This document shows positions 8,485 to 20,699 of a stretch of DNA of 64,000 bases, piece after piece. Made by a program: the position numbers and the translations under genes. Under the pieces are notes generated by a model. It did no database searches and was not told the DNA's origin. It saw only the letters and a program-made list of their open reading frames with translations. Source of the DNA: Synechococcus sp. CBW1108 (GTDB lineage: Bacteria; Cyanobacteriota; Cyanobacteriia; PCC-6307; Cyanobiaceae); assembly GCF_015840335.1 (NCBI RefSeq), contig NZ_CP060395.1, forward strand, positions 2,331,277-2,395,276. Reading direction: 5' to 3'. Numbering within the stretch: position 1 is the stretch's first letter; each line of letters begins with the position of its first letter.

Positions 8485-8991
8485 TCAGCCCTGGCCGCGA
8501 AAGGATTTCCAGCGCTTGCTGAGGCCGCCCAGCAGTTGCTCGCGCTCGCTGCTACGCAACAGTTTGGGTACGCCGTAGCGCACCATCCAGACCACACCGG
8601 CCAGTTCCAGCAGGCCGGGAACCAGCGGCAGGCTCTCGATGGCCCCCAGCAGGGCGCCATAGATCCTCAAGACCAGCAGCACGCCCACCAGGGCCGCCAG
8701 CAGGGTGACTGGCTTGCTCGCCTGGGCCCAGAAGCTCTGGAGTTGGCCCTGATTGAGCCATTCGCGCAGCTTCTGCAGCAGTAGCTCCCATTCGCCCCCT
8801 TCGCCGCTGTTGGGTCCATCGTCACCAGGCCCTGCCTGGGCAAGGAGCGGGGCGGCACTGGCTTCCACACTCAAGGTGGTGGCGACGCTCGGTTCTGGAG
8901 CTTGTTCGGGAACTTGTTCGGGGTCTGGGCCCCCATTCCCGTTTTCAGGGGTTGCGTTCACGGGGGCAGGGTTATGGGTGGATTCAGCCAT
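8485..8991 (-). CDS. CAAD-domain membrane protein
   Basis: A 168-residue protein. The first roughly 75 residues are acidic and Pro/Glu-rich without fold signals. The rest resembles the CAAD domain: an amphipathic helix (WELLLQKLREWLN), two hydrophobic helices (about 95-115 and 118-140, with the SLPLVPGLLELAGV turn between them) and a basic amphipathic end (SEREQLLGGLSKRWKS). CAAD was first seen fused to cyanobacterial aminoacyl-tRNA synthetases that it anchors to thylakoids, and it is related to CURT1 thylakoid-curvature proteins. A thylakoid location is therefore likely. It lies 67 bases upstream of guaB3 on the same strand. Confidence 0.75.
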   Translation of the reverse strand: MAESTHNPAPVNATPENGNGGPDPEQVPEQAPEPSVATTLSVEASAAPLLAQAGPGDDGPNSGEGGEWELLLQKLREWLNQGQLQSFWAQASKPVTLLAALVGVLLVLRIYGALLGAIESLPLVPGLLELAGVVWMVRYGVPKLLRSSEREQLLGGLSKRWKSFRGQG

Positions 8992-9028
8992 GGCCCAAGT
9001 TTACGGCCGCTGGGCGTCCCGCCCCCAG

Positions 9029-10240
9029 CTAGGCCTCTATCGGTAGCAGGCTGGCTCGCGAACTCAGCGCTGCGGCGGGCAACCTCAGGGGGAATTCGCC
9101 GCGGCACAGGGCCCCCACCAGGGCCTCTGCAATAGCGGCCGCCAGCCGCGGGCTGTGGGAGGGGGCGCAGGCCACGGGCTGCCCCTTCAAACTGATCTCG
9201 CCGCAGAGCAGCTCGGCATAGGTGACGGAGGCCAGCCTCGGTTTGACCCGGCGGGGCACCGAGAGGTCGAGCACCGGGACCTCCAGCTGCTCAGGACCGG
9301 TGGCCGCCTGAAGCGCCACCCTGGCGTTGACCAGGGGCACTGGTGCCGCGATCGCCACCAGCAGGGCGCTGCCATGGCCTTCAAAAAAACAGGGCCGCAC
9401 CCATTCCGGCCGCAGGTCGTGCAGGTCGACGCTGACCGCGGCGGCGGCCCCGGGGGTGCGGGCATGGCCGCTGGCCTGGCGCTTGCAGCCCGGCTGGTGG
9501 CCGCTGCCCGCCCCAACCACCCAACCCAAGCCACCCCCTACCAGCACCGGTGAGCCCGGCCCCAGCAGGGAGAGCCCGGGCATGGTGAGGCCAATGCTGC
9601 CGGCGCCGCCGCAGTTGTAGAGGGCATTTGCGGCCTTTCCCAGCAGGGTGCCGTAGGGGCTCGGGCAGGGACCTGCGGCTCGGTTCACCGCCACAATCCC
9701 ATTTTCGCTGATAGCCCGGTGCAGCAGCAACCGGCCCGCGCCGATCTGCTCGAGGCTGAGTTCGGTGTGCAGTTCCCTGCGGGGGTGCAGTGGGGTGGCC
9801 TCACCGCTGGCATTGAACGGCAGCGATTGGCCTTCCAGCAGGGACCTGAGCAGCTGGGCGCCGCTCAGGGCGGCCCCCTCCCCCAGGCCGCCGCCGATGG
9901 GTAGCACCAGCTCGCCACTGCCGCAGCCGGTCAGCCCGGGCACGCCCGCCAGGAGGCCGGTGCGCAGGCGGATCGGCGGGTCGGTGGGGCCGAGGCTCAA
10001 GACTAGGCAGCCCTGATCCATGAAGCCCGCATCGGCCGCCACCACCACATCGGTGGCGGCATAGGCCTCGGCCAGGCCCACCTCTCGCACCAGGCTGCGA
10101 TATTCGGCGGCGACCCGCACCCGCAGCTCGCCTTGCTCCTGCCGCTGGCGCAGCTCGCCCTCCTGGCGCGGCGGGCACTGGAGCTGGGATTTCGGCTGGG
10201 ATTGCGGCAGCGATTGGGGTGGGAATGCAGGGGCAGTCAT
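9029..10240 (-). CDS. DUF39-like (homocysteine biosynthesis type) protein
   Basis: A 403-residue protein that looks like a divergent cyanobacterial member of the DUF39/HcyBio family; characterised archaeal and bacterial members help make homocysteine from aspartate semialdehyde. The supporting stretch is in the middle: a GIVAVNRAAG strand, then ALYNCGGAGSIGLTMPGLSLL, then VLVGGGLGWVVGAGSGHQPG, which lines up with the family's NY-S-GSLSPL-ND and RIFLGGGVGYV-GTQH blocks. Several normally conserved residues differ, so the reaction may differ as well. The first 35 residues are Gln/Pro-rich and probably disordered. No C-terminal CBS or ferredoxin domain is present. Confidence 0.6.
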   Translation of the reverse strand: MTAPAFPPQSLPQSQPKSQLQCPPRQEGELRQRQEQGELRVRVAAEYRSLVREVGLAEAYAATDVVVAADAGFMDQGCLVLSLGPTDPPIRLRTGLLAGVPGLTGCGSGELVLPIGGGLGEGAALSGAQLLRSLLEGQSLPFNASGEATPLHPRRELHTELSLEQIGAGRLLLHRAISENGIVAVNRAAGPCPSPYGTLLGKAANALYNCGGAGSIGLTMPGLSLLGPGSPVLVGGGLGWVVGAGSGHQPGCKRQASGHARTPGAAAAVSVDLHDLRPEWVRPCFFEGHGSALLVAIAAPVPLVNARVALQAATGPEQLEVPVLDLSVPRRVKPRLASVTYAELLCGEISLKGQPVACAPSHSPRLAAAIAEALVGALCRGEFPLRLPAAALSSRASLLPIEA

Positions 10241-10300
10241 GGCGCCATTGGGCCGGATCCGGGCAATCCCCCGGAGGTTCGATAAACTTTCTGTTGATCA
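10241..10300. promoter_or_regulatory. Divergent DUF39/gyrA intergenic region
   Basis: Sixty bases between two opposite starts. A -10-like TAAACT lies at 10283-10288 for gyrA, but no -35 at normal spacing was found. A GGAGG at 10273-10277 is too far from the gyrA ATG to be its ribosome site. Confidence 0.3.
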
Positions 10301-12946
10301 ATGCGGTCATCCATGGCGGACCCCAGCGGACCCGGTGCTGACTCACCGGGGGAGTCCGGCGGTAGCGGCAATTCGCGGATCATCCAGACCGATCTGCGCA
10401 ATGAAATGTCGCGCTCCTATTTGGAGTATGCAATGAGTGTGATCGTGGGCCGGGCCCTGCCCGATGCCCGCGATGGTCTCAAGCCGGTGCACCGGCGCAT
10501 TCTCTACGCGATGTACGAGCTGGGCCTAACCAGCGACCGCCCTTACCGCAAGTGCGCCAGGGTGGTGGGTGAAGTGCTCGGCAAATACCACCCCCACGGC
10601 GACACGGCGGTGTACGACGCCCTGGTGCGGATGGCCCAGGACTTCAACATGCGCATGCCCCTGGTTAACGGGCACGGCAACTTCGGCTCGGTGGATGGTG
10701 ATCCCCCGGCCGCCATGCGCTACACCGAATCACGGCTGCAGGCGCTCACCACCGATAGCTTGCTCGATGACATCGAAGCTGAAACTGTCGACTTTGCCGA
10801 CAACTTCGACGGCTCCCAACAGGAGCCCACCGTGCTGCCGGCCCGGATCCCCCAGCTGCTGCTCAATGGCTCCACGGGCATTGCCGTGGGGATGGCGACC
10901 AACATCCCCCCCCACAACCTCACCGAGCTGATCGACGGAACCCTGGCCCTGATTGCCAACCCCGAGCTCGATGATCTGCAGTTGATGGCGATCATCCCGG
11001 GCCCCGACTTCCCAACCGGGGGACAGATCCTGGGCCGCCGTGGCATCCGCGAGACCTACACCACCGGCCGCGGCTCGGTGACGATGCGGGGTGTGGCTTC
11101 GGTGGAAACCCTGGAAGTCAAGGGCCGCCCCGATCGGGATGCGGTAATCATCACCGAGCTGCCGTTCCAAACCAACAAGGCATCCTTGATCGAGCGCATC
11201 GCCGAGCTGGTCAACGACAAGAAGCTCGAGGGGATTGCCGACATTCGCGACGAATCCGACCGCGACGGCATGCGGATCGTGATTGAGCTGCGCCGTGACG
11301 CCTACCCCCAGGTGGTGCTCAACAACCTGTTCAAACTCACGCCGCTACAAAACAACTTTAGCGCCTACATGTTGGCGCTGGTGAAGTCAGAGCCGGTGCT
11401 GCTCACCCTGCGCAAGATGTTGCAGGTGTTTATCGACTTCCGTGTCGAGACGATCGAGCGGCGCACCCGCTATTTGTTGCGCAAGGCGGAGGAACGCGAC
11501 CACATCCTGCTGGGCCTGCTGCTGGCCCTCGACCAGCTCGATCCGATCATCGCCCTGATCCGGGCAGCCTCCGATGCGGCCACGGCCCGGCAGCAGCTCC
11601 AGGAGCGCCACGGCCTCACCGAGATCCAAGCCGACGCCATTCTGCAGATGCAGCTGCGGCGGCTGACGGCCCTGGAGGCCGACAAGATCCGCCTCGAGCA
11701 TGAGGATCTGGTAACCAAGATTGCCGACTACAAGGACATCCTCGGCCGACGTGAACGGGTGCTCACAATCATCACCGAGGAGCTCGCTGCACTGCGCAGC
11801 CGGTATGACTCCCCTCGCCGCACCGAGATCCTCGACCTCGAAGGCGGCCTCGAAGACATCGATCTGATCGCCAACGAACGATCGGTGGTGCTGCTCACGG
11901 AGAACGGCTACCTCAAGCGGATGCCGGTGAGCGAATTTGAAGCCACCAGCCGCGGCACCCGCGGCAAGGCTGGCACCAAGACCCAGGGTGAAGAGGCCGT
12001 GCGGCTATTTATCAGCTGCAACGACCACGACAACCTGCTGCTGTTTTCTGATCGGGGCGTGGTGTACACCGTGCCCGCCTACCGGGTGCCGATCTGCAGC
12101 CGGGCCGCCAAGGGCACGCCGATCGTGCAGATGCTGCCGATCCCCCGCGAGGAGCAGATCACCTCGCTGCTGGCGGTGAGTGAATTTGCTGAAGACGCCG
12201 TGCTGGTGATGCTCACCAGTGGCGGCACGATCAAGCGAACCCGCCTCTCGGCCTTCGCCAACATTCGCTCCAATGGGTTGATTGCCATCGACCTGGTGGA
12301 GAGCGATGCTCTCACCTGGGTGCGGCTGGCCCTGCCCGGCGACAGCATCCTGATCGGATCGCGCAACGGCATGACGATCCACTTCCGGCTCACCGATGAG
12401 GAGCTGCGGCCCCTGGGCCGCACTGCCCGCGGCGTGCGTGCCATGAACCTGCGCCCCGGCGACCAGCTGGTGAGCATGGATGTGCTGCCCGCCGAGCTGG
12501 CCGACCAGGTGGCCAGCGCCGGCGTAGGGGACGATACCCCTGACGACGAGGCTGAAGAGGTGGCCCCCAGCGAGGGTCCCTGGGTGCTAGTGGCTGCCGC
12601 CAGCGGCCTGGGCAAGAGGGTGCCGGTTGATCAATTCCGGCTGCAGAAGCGCGCTGGCATGGGCCTGCGGGCGATCAAGTTTCGCAATAAGGGCGACGTG
12701 CTGGTGGGGCTGAAGGTGCTCGGCGCCGGCGAGGAGCTGCTGCTGGTGAGCGAGAAGGGGGTGATCGTGCGCACTCAGGCCGATGCCATTCCCCAGCAGT
12801 CCCGCGCCGCCACCGGCGTGCGCCTGCAGAAGCTGGATGCCGGCGACCGCCTCACGGAAGTGGTGCTGGTGCCGCCGGCGCCGGAGGAGGAAGAGGCCGC
12901 CCCCACCGAGCCTGGGGAAGCCGTCGTCACCAACACTGAAGAGTGA
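10301..12946 (+). CDS. gyrA: DNA gyrase subunit A
   Basis: An 881-residue type IIA topoisomerase subunit that breaks and rejoins DNA, partnering GyrB. The N-terminal block [20 protein letters not shown], the quinolone-region [11 protein letters not shown] (97-107) and the catalytic Tyr141 in AMRYTE are all present, followed by the coiled coil and a six-bladed C-terminal repeat region ending at about 860. At the place where the GyrA box (QRRGG-[KR]-G) is expected the sequence is TSRGTRG (549-555), so the DNA-wrapping motif is poorly kept. That raises the alternative of a ParC-like role, but overall likeness favours GyrA. ATG at 10301 or 10313; the first roughly 25 residues are Gly/Ser/Pro-rich. 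crtL follows after a small inserted toxin-antitoxin unit. Confidence 0.92.
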   Translation: MRSSMADPSGPGADSPGESGGSGNSRIIQTDLRNEMSRSYLEYAMSVIVGRALPDARDGLKPVHRRILYAMYELGLTSDRPYRKCARVVGEVLGKYHPHGDTAVYDALVRMAQDFNMRMPLVNGHGNFGSVDGDPPAAMRYTESRLQALTTDSLLDDIEAETVDFADNFDGSQQEPTVLPARIPQLLLNGSTGIAVGMATNIPPHNLTELIDGTLALIANPELDDLQLMAIIPGPDFPTGGQILGRRGIRETYTTGRGSVTMRGVASVETLEVKGRPDRDAVIITELPFQTNKASLIERIAELVNDKKLEGIADIRDESDRDGMRIVIELRRDAYPQVVLNNLFKLTPLQNNFSAYMLALVKSEPVLLTLRKMLQVFIDFRVETIERRTRYLLRKAEERDHILLGLLLALDQLDPIIALIRAASDAATARQQLQERHGLTEIQADAILQMQLRRLTALEADKIRLEHEDLVTKIADYKDILGRRERVLTIITEELAALRSRYDSPRRTEILDLEGGLEDIDLIANERSVVLLTENGYLKRMPVSEFEATSRGTRGKAGTKTQGEEAVRLFISCNDHDNLLLFSDRGVVYTVPAYRVPICSRAAKGTPIVQMLPIPREEQITSLLAVSEFAEDAVLVMLTSGGTIKRTRLSAFANIRSNGLIAIDLVESDALTWVRLALPGDSILIGSRNGMTIHFRLTDEELRPLGRTARGVRAMNLRPGDQLVSMDVLPAELADQVASAGVGDDTPDDEAEEVAPSEGPWVLVAAASGLGKRVPVDQFRLQKRAGMGLRAIKFRNKGDVLVGLKVLGAGEELLLVSEKGVIVRTQADAIPQQSRAATGVRLQKLDAGDRLTEVVLVPPAPEEEEAAPTEPGEAVVTNTEE

Positions 12947-12951
12947 AAAGC

Positions 12952-12979
12952 GGATACGGCTTTTTACCGTATTATCAAT
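12952..12979 (+). promoter_or_regulatory. Inverted repeat and -10-like box ahead of antitoxin
   Basis: ATACGG and CCGTAT form a perfect six-base inverted repeat around CTTTTTA. The right arm runs into TATTAT, a good -10 box, about 30 bases before the antitoxin GTG. This is where an autoregulating antitoxin would bind. There is no T-tract on the plus strand, so it is a poor gyrA terminator. Confidence 0.45.
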
Positions 12980-13001
12980 TCACCCCGTTGGCTGTGAAGA
13001 C

Positions 13002-13274
13002 GTGGCCGTCGATGAGCGCCTGGATCTCAAGCTCAGCGCTGCAGACAAGCAGCTCTTTGCCCAGGCGGCAGCCATCGAAGGGGTTTCCATGGCTGCTTTT
13101 GTGCGCTTGGCGGCCAAGCAGCGTGCCACCGAAGCCATTGAGCGCGATCAGCAGATCACACTGTCTCAACGGGATTTCAAGGCCTTTCATGCCGCGATAG
13201 CTCAAACGTTTGAGCCGAATGCGGCCCTGCGGGATGCGTTGGAGCAGGCCCGCACATGCGTGAGCCGTGTTTGA
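13002..13274 (+). CDS. DUF1778 (TacA-like) ribbon-helix-helix antitoxin
   Basis: A 90-residue protein starting at GTG 13002. Its N-terminal RLDLKLSAADKQLFAQAA strand-helix and the helix GVSMAAFVRLAAKQRA make a ribbon-helix-helix DNA-binding domain of the DUF1778/TacA type. The Arg/Gln-rich tail would mask the toxin. Such antitoxins neutralise GNAT toxins that acetylate charged tRNAs and, with the toxin, repress their own promoter. Its stop overlaps the start of the downstream GNAT gene by eight bases, the usual coupled arrangement. No ATG is available upstream in frame; the frame continues back into gyrA without a stop. Confidence 0.8.
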   Translation: MAVDERLDLKLSAADKQLFAQAAAIEGVSMAAFVRLAAKQRATEAIERDQQITLSQRDFKAFHAAIAQTFEPNAALRDALEQARTCVSRV

Positions 13275-13747
13275 GGAGCAGCAGCTCGACCCCATCCGTC
13301 ACAACCGCAAGGCGTTCTCTTGTGGTGAGCCTGCCCTCGATCGCTTTCTGAAACAGCAGGCGCACCAAAACGTGCGCCGTGGTGTGAGCCAGACGTTCGT
13401 GCTCGTCCCGCCAGATGCTCCTGCGGAGATTGCGGGTTTCTACACGCTGGCACCGGCGGAGGTCTCGTTGGCCGATCTGCAGCCTGGCGATGCCAAGCCA
13501 CTGCCTCCCTATCCGGTGCCCTGTTTTCGAATCGGGCGCCTGGCCCCGGGATCAGCGCTGGCACGGGCATGATCTCGGCCCCCTGTTGCTGGGCTTGGCC
13601 GTGCAGCGGTGCCTCAACGCCACGCGCTCGGTCGGAGGCTATGCCCTAGTCGTCGATGCCAAGACTCCTGCAGCTGCGGCGTTCTATGCGCACCATGGTT
13701 TTCGTTCTTTTCAGGACACACCACGAAGCCTCTATCTGCCCCTGTGA
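13267..13747 (+). pseudogene. GNAT (TacT-like) toxin, frameshifted
   Basis: Partner of the DUF1778 antitoxin. The first frame (GTG 13267 to TGA 13572) gives the typical N-terminus: HNRKAFSCGEPALDRFLKQQA, then the VPPD-IAGFYTL strand and the PVPCFRIGRLA strand. The protein then continues in the next frame with RDQRWHGHDLGPLLLG, which is the acetyl-CoA-binding segment, and VVDAKTPAAAAFYAHHGF to 13747. Removing one C from the CCCC run at about 13544-13547 restores one 159-residue frame of normal family length. As written the reading frame is broken, so the toxin should be inactive unless this is a sequencing error or a programmed shift. Confidence 0.85.
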
Positions 13748-13753
13748 TGCAGC

Positions 13754-15103
13754 ATGAGCCTTCTCCGTACCGCCTTGATGCCCACTGATGTGATGGTGGT
13801 GGTGCTGGGGGGGGGGCCGGCAGCCCTGTGTATCGCCGCTGCCCTGGCTGAGCAGGGCCTGGCCGTGGCGCTGCTGGCCCCCCACGATGCCCGCGCCCCC
13901 TGGCCGAACACCTACGGCATCTGGGGGGAGGAGGTGGACGACCTCGGCCTGGGCCACCTGCTAGAGCACCGCTGGAGTAACACGCTGAGCTACTTCGGCA
14001 GCGGCGCCGCCGACCCGGCCGACCCAGCCAACCAGGCCACGCAGCACCGGCGCGACTACGGCCTGTTCAACCGCTCGGCCCTGCAGGGGCAATGGCTGGA
14101 GGCCTGTGCCCGCGGCGGCGTGGCCATCCTGCAGGGCCAGGCCACGGGCTTCGAGCTGGAGCCTGACTGTGGAGGCGGGGGAAGTTCTGATGGCGAGAAC
14201 TCTGGATGCTCCATAACCGTGCTGCGCTGCGCTGACGGCAGCCGCCTGCGCACCCGTCTGCTGGTGGATGCCACCGGCCATCAGCCGGTGTTTGTGCAAC
14301 GACCCGATGAAGGCCCCGTGGCCGGTCAGGCGGCCTACGGGATCACGGGCCGCTTTTCGGCGCCACCGGTGGAGCCCGGCCAGTTCGTGCTGATGGACTA
14401 CCGCTGCGATCACCTCAGCGCGGCTGAGCGGGCCGAGCCTCCCACCTTCCTTTATGCCATGGACCTGGGCGAGGGACGCTTCTTTGTGGAGGAGACCTCC
14501 CTGGCCCTGGCGCCACCGGTGCCCTATGCCACGCTCAAGCAGCGCCTCGAGCGGCGGCTGGCCCATCGAGGCGTCGCCGTGCTGGAGGTGGAGCACGAGG
14601 AGTTCTGCCTGTTTCCGATGAACCTGCCTTTACCGGATTTGCAGCAGCCGGTGCTCGGCTTCGGCGGGGCGGCCTCGATGGTCCACCCAGCCTCGGGTTA
14701 CATGGTGGGCTCGCTGCTGCGGCGCGCGCCGGTGGTGGCAGCGGCGGTGGCGGCGCTGCTGCGGGCCGAGCCGCAGGCTGGTTCAGCCCGTCTGGCCCAG
14801 GCGGGCTGGCAGGCGCTCTGGCCCCTTGAGCTGCGCCGAAAGCACGCCCTCTATCAGTTCGGGCTGGAGAAGCTGATGCGCTATTCCGAACCCCAGCTGC
14901 GGGCCCACTTCGCCACCTTCTTCTCCCTGCCCAATCAGCAGTGGTATGGCTTTTTGGCAAACACGGCCACGGTGCCCGAACTGCTGGCGGCGATGGTGCG
15001 CCTGTTTGCTGCGGCGCCCTGGAGCGTGAAGGCCGCTCTGATGGCGCAGCGGGGGCGGGAGTGGGCGCTGGGGATGCGGTTGCTGTGGCCGGCCGGGCTG
15101 TAA
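13754..15103 (+). CDS. crtL: Lycopene beta-cyclase (CrtL type)
   Basis: A 449-residue flavoprotein that cyclises the psi ends of lycopene to beta rings, leading to beta-carotene and zeaxanthin. The N-terminal dinucleotide site is LGGGPAALCIAAALAEQG. It is followed by NTYGIWGEE, the VDATGHQP strand, LMDYR and the C-terminal GFGGAASMVHPASGY block, all standard for plant/cyanobacterial CrtL. A low-complexity CGGGGSSDGENSGC insert lies near residue 137-150. The ATG at 13754 sits six bases after the toxin stop; MPTDVMVVVLGGG (ATG 13778) is a possible alternative start. The convergent GH57 gene ends 20 bases downstream. Confidence 0.95.
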   Translation: MSLLRTALMPTDVMVVVLGGGPAALCIAAALAEQGLAVALLAPHDARAPWPNTYGIWGEEVDDLGLGHLLEHRWSNTLSYFGSGAADPADPANQATQHRRDYGLFNRSALQGQWLEACARGGVAILQGQATGFELEPDCGGGGSSDGENSGCSITVLRCADGSRLRTRLLVDATGHQPVFVQRPDEGPVAGQAAYGITGRFSAPPVEPGQFVLMDYRCDHLSAAERAEPPTFLYAMDLGEGRFFVEETSLALAPPVPYATLKQRLERRLAHRGVAVLEVEHEEFCLFPMNLPLPDLQQPVLGFGGAASMVHPASGYMVGSLLRRAPVVAAAVAALLRAEPQAGSARLAQAGWQALWPLELRRKHALYQFGLEKLMRYSEPQLRAHFATFFSLPNQQWYGFLANTATVPELLAAMVRLFAAAPWSVKAALMAQRGREWALGMRLLWPAGL

Positions 15104-15104
15104 T

Positions 15105-15123
15105 GGGGCGGTGAGTGCGCCCC
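15105..15123. terminator. Hairpin between convergent crtL and GH57 genes
   Basis: GGGGCG and CGCCCC form a perfect stem around a seven-base loop and fill almost exactly the gap between the two convergent stops. There is no T-tract on either side, so it may act as a weak or bidirectional transcription barrier. Confidence 0.45.
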
Positions 15124-16698
<1,575 letters not shown>

Positions 16699-16810
16699 CC
16701 AGCGGTCAAATCACTTTAGGCGCAACCCTCTTTGGCTCTGCCGCGGCCGCAGGGCAGGCGCCCGCCTAGAGTGGGGCTAACTCATAGTCATTCCGCCTAG
16801 AGGCGTAGTT
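16699..16810. promoter_or_regulatory. GH57/leuA divergent region with a repeated 10-mer
   Basis: CCGCCTAGAG occurs twice in the same orientation, at 16762-16771 and 16793-16802. The second copy also forms a small hairpin CGCC-TAGA-GGCG just ahead of the leuA start. A CATAGT -10-like box lies between the copies. This looks like a control region for leuA, but no leader peptide was found. Confidence 0.4.
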
Positions 16811-18450
<1,640 letters not shown>

Positions 18451-18454
<4 letters not shown>

Positions 18455-19323
18455 ACCAGCCCATGCCCGTACCCCCGCCCCCCCGCCAGCCCAGGCACGG
18501 CAACCTGCCGCTGGCGGCAGCCGCCCAGCTGATCCTCCTGTTGCTGGTGGCCCTGGCCATGCTGGTGCCCCTGCTCTGGCTGGTGAGCACCTCGCTCAAG
18601 GGCCCTGCTGAAAACATCTTCACCAGCCCTCCGGCCTTGCTGCCAGCCCAGCCCAGCCTGGAGGCCTACACGCGCCTGTTCGGGGAGAACCCGATCCTCA
18701 CCTACCTGCTCAACAGCACCATCGTCAGCGCCCTGGCCGTGCTGGCAAATCTGCTCTTCTGCTCCCTGGCGGCCTACCCCCTGGCGCGGATGCGCTTCAA
18801 GGGGCGGGGCCTGGTGCTGGCCCTGGTAGTAGCCACGATCCTAATTCCCTTCCAGGTGGTGATGATCCCCCTCTACCTGCTGATGGTGCAGATCGGGCTG
18901 CGCAATACCCTCTGGGCCCTGATCATTCCCCAGGCGGCCACGGCCTTTGGCATTTACATGCTGCGTCAGAGCTTCCTGGGGGTGCCCGTCGAGCTGGAGG
19001 AGGCGGCCCGCTGTGACGGTTGCACGCCCCTGGGGGAGTGGTGGAACGTGATGATTCCGGCGGCCCGGGCCGACCTGATCACCCTGGCGATGTTCGTATT
19101 CATCGGCACCTGGAGCGATTTCCTCTGGCCCCTGGTGATCCTCGATGAACCCGAGCTCTACACCCTGCCCCTGGGCCTGCAACAGCTGGCCAGCAGTTTC
19201 TCCCTCGACTGGCGCCTGGTGGCGGCAGGCTCAGTGATTTCGATCCTGCCGGTGCTGGTGCTGTTCATGGGGCTCCAGCGCTACATCCTGCCGAGTGCCA
19301 GCGGCGATGCGGTGAAGGGCTGA
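18451..19323 (+). CDS. Carbohydrate ABC transporter permease (MalG/GgtD type)
   Basis: A 290-residue inner-membrane permease with about six spans. The cytoplasmic EAA loop that contacts the ATPase reads [21 protein letters not shown] in two joined parts, and the sequence ends in the usual LQRYI-G pattern. It belongs to the CUT1 sugar-importer family; in cyanobacteria close relatives carry glucosylglycerol, trehalose or sucrose (GgtD). No binding protein, partner permease or ATPase is nearby, so the substrate cannot be given. Start is TTG at 18451, overlapping the leuA stop, or ATG at 18463. Confidence 0.85.
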
Positions 19324-19337
19324 CGGGGAGGTAGGGC

Positions 19338-19760
19338 TCAATTGGCCGGTGTGGCCGGCTTGAGCGGCGGCAACGGCGCCAGGGGTGGTTCGTCGCTCAG
19401 GGGGGCGGGAGCGGCTTCGGTGGCCTGGTTGCCGCGCAGCCTGCGCAGCTCCTGAGAGAGGTTGGCGTTGGCGCTGCTCAAGGCATCGATGCGAGCACTG
19501 TTGCGTTCCACCACCTGCAGCCGCTCCACCGTGGTGCGCAGCTGCTGCTCGAGCCCGGCGGTGCGCTCAAGGGCCCTGGCGTTCTCAAGACCTTGCACCT
19601 GCTCCTGAAGCTGGCGAATGGCAGCGCTCTGTTGCCGGGTTTTGCCCACCATCACCACGAACAGCACCAGGAGCATGGCGGTCACTCCGGCCTGGAGCCA
19701 GGGAACCCAGGCCAGGGGTGTGCGATTGGCTGCGGAGTTGTCGGGGGCTGGAGTCATCAA
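19338..19760 (-). CDS. Small membrane protein with coiled coil, function unknown
   Basis: A 140-residue protein. One membrane span (about 24-44, LQAGVTAMLLVLFVVMVG) is followed by a long heptad-rich coiled coil (about 45-112, rich in Gln/Glu/Leu/Arg) and a Pro/Ala-rich tail. This is a single-pass protein with a helical rod, as seen in envelope or cell-division scaffolds, but I do not recognise the family. Convergent with the sugar permease and divergent from the prohibitin gene. Starts MMTPAPDN at 19760. Confidence 0.6.
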   Translation of the reverse strand: MMTPAPDNSAANRTPLAWVPWLQAGVTAMLLVLFVVMVGKTRQQSAAIRQLQEQVQGLENARALERTAGLEQQLRTTVERLQVVERNSARIDALSSANANLSQELRRLRGNQATEAAPAPLSDEPPLAPLPPLKPATPAN

Positions 19761-19879
19761 GGCTGGCAGCTGATTATGGTTCGATCCTGGCGGGCCGGCT
19801 GGCGTTTGTCAGGCATTGGTAGGGGCCTGCCTGGGCAGAACGCCTAGGGTCGGCGGATCCTCAAGGATTCAGTCTTCCG

Positions 19880-20686
19880 ATGCAATCTCCTATGCGCTCA
19901 GGCGCAGACAACGGCTTCGGCGGACTCTGGCAATTGATCTTCGCAGCCATCCTGGGGGGATTGGTGCTGCTTTCGCAGACGGTGTTCATCGTGCCGGCCG
20001 GGAACGTGGCCGTTGTCACAACCCTCGGCAAGGTCACCGGACAACCGCGGCAGCCAGGGGCCAACCTCAAGATTCCCCTGGCCCAGAGCACCTCCCTGTT
20101 TGATGTGCGCACCCAGGTGCGGCCGGAGCAGTTCTCAACCCTCACCAAGGACCTCCAGGTGATCCAGGCCACCGCCACGGTGAAGTACGCCATGAAGGCT
20201 GCTGAGGCGGGCCGCGTCTACGAAACGATCGCCACCGACGATCAACAAATTTATCCGCGGGTGATCCAGCCCTCCCTGCTCAAGGCCCTCAAATCGGTGT
20301 TCTCCCAGTACGAACTGGTGACCATCGCCACGGAGTGGAACTCCATCTCTGAGCTGGTGCAGGAAAAGGTGGCCGACGAGCTGCGCAAATTTGACTACGT
20401 GAGCGTGCAGGGCCTCGACCTAACCGGCCTGCAGATCGCCGAGGAATATCGCGCCGCCATCGAGCAGAAGCAGATCGCCGAGCAGCAGTTGCTGCGGGCC
20501 CAGACCGAAGTGCTGATTGCCGAGCAGGAGGCAAAGCGCTACGAGACCCTGAATTCCAGCCTCGATGACCAGGTGCTCTACAAGCTTTTCCTCGACAAGT
20601 GGGACGGCCAGACCTCGGTAGTTCCGGCCTTGCCTGGCTCACCTGGTGGCGGCACCCCGGTGATCGTCAACTCTCGCCGCCCGTGA
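19880..20686 (+). CDS. Prohibitin/SPFH-domain membrane protein
   Basis: A 268-residue SPFH protein. The N-terminal membrane hairpin (about 15-38) is followed by the PHB domain: IVPAGNVAVVTTLGKV, then FDVRTQV and the long helical coiled region AAIEQKQIAEQQLLRAQTEV. Prohibitins form large rings that organise membrane microdomains and shield FtsH-type proteases. In cyanobacteria a homologue (Phb1) sits in thylakoid or cytoplasmic membrane assemblies. A weak AGCTG/CAGCT hairpin followed by GGCTTTTTG lies just past the stop (20692-20713), inside the end of the convergent Nudix gene, and may terminate this transcript. Confidence 0.88.
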   Translation: MQSPMRSGADNGFGGLWQLIFAAILGGLVLLSQTVFIVPAGNVAVVTTLGKVTGQPRQPGANLKIPLAQSTSLFDVRTQVRPEQFSTLTKDLQVIQATATVKYAMKAAEAGRVYETIATDDQQIYPRVIQPSLLKALKSVFSQYELVTIATEWNSISELVQEKVADELRKFDYVSVQGLDLTGLQIAEEYRAAIEQKQIAEQQLLRAQTEVLIAEQEAKRYETLNSSLDDQVLYKLFLDKWDGQTSVVPALPGSPGGGTPVIVNSRRP

Positions 20687-20699
20687 AAGCGAGCTGGCC

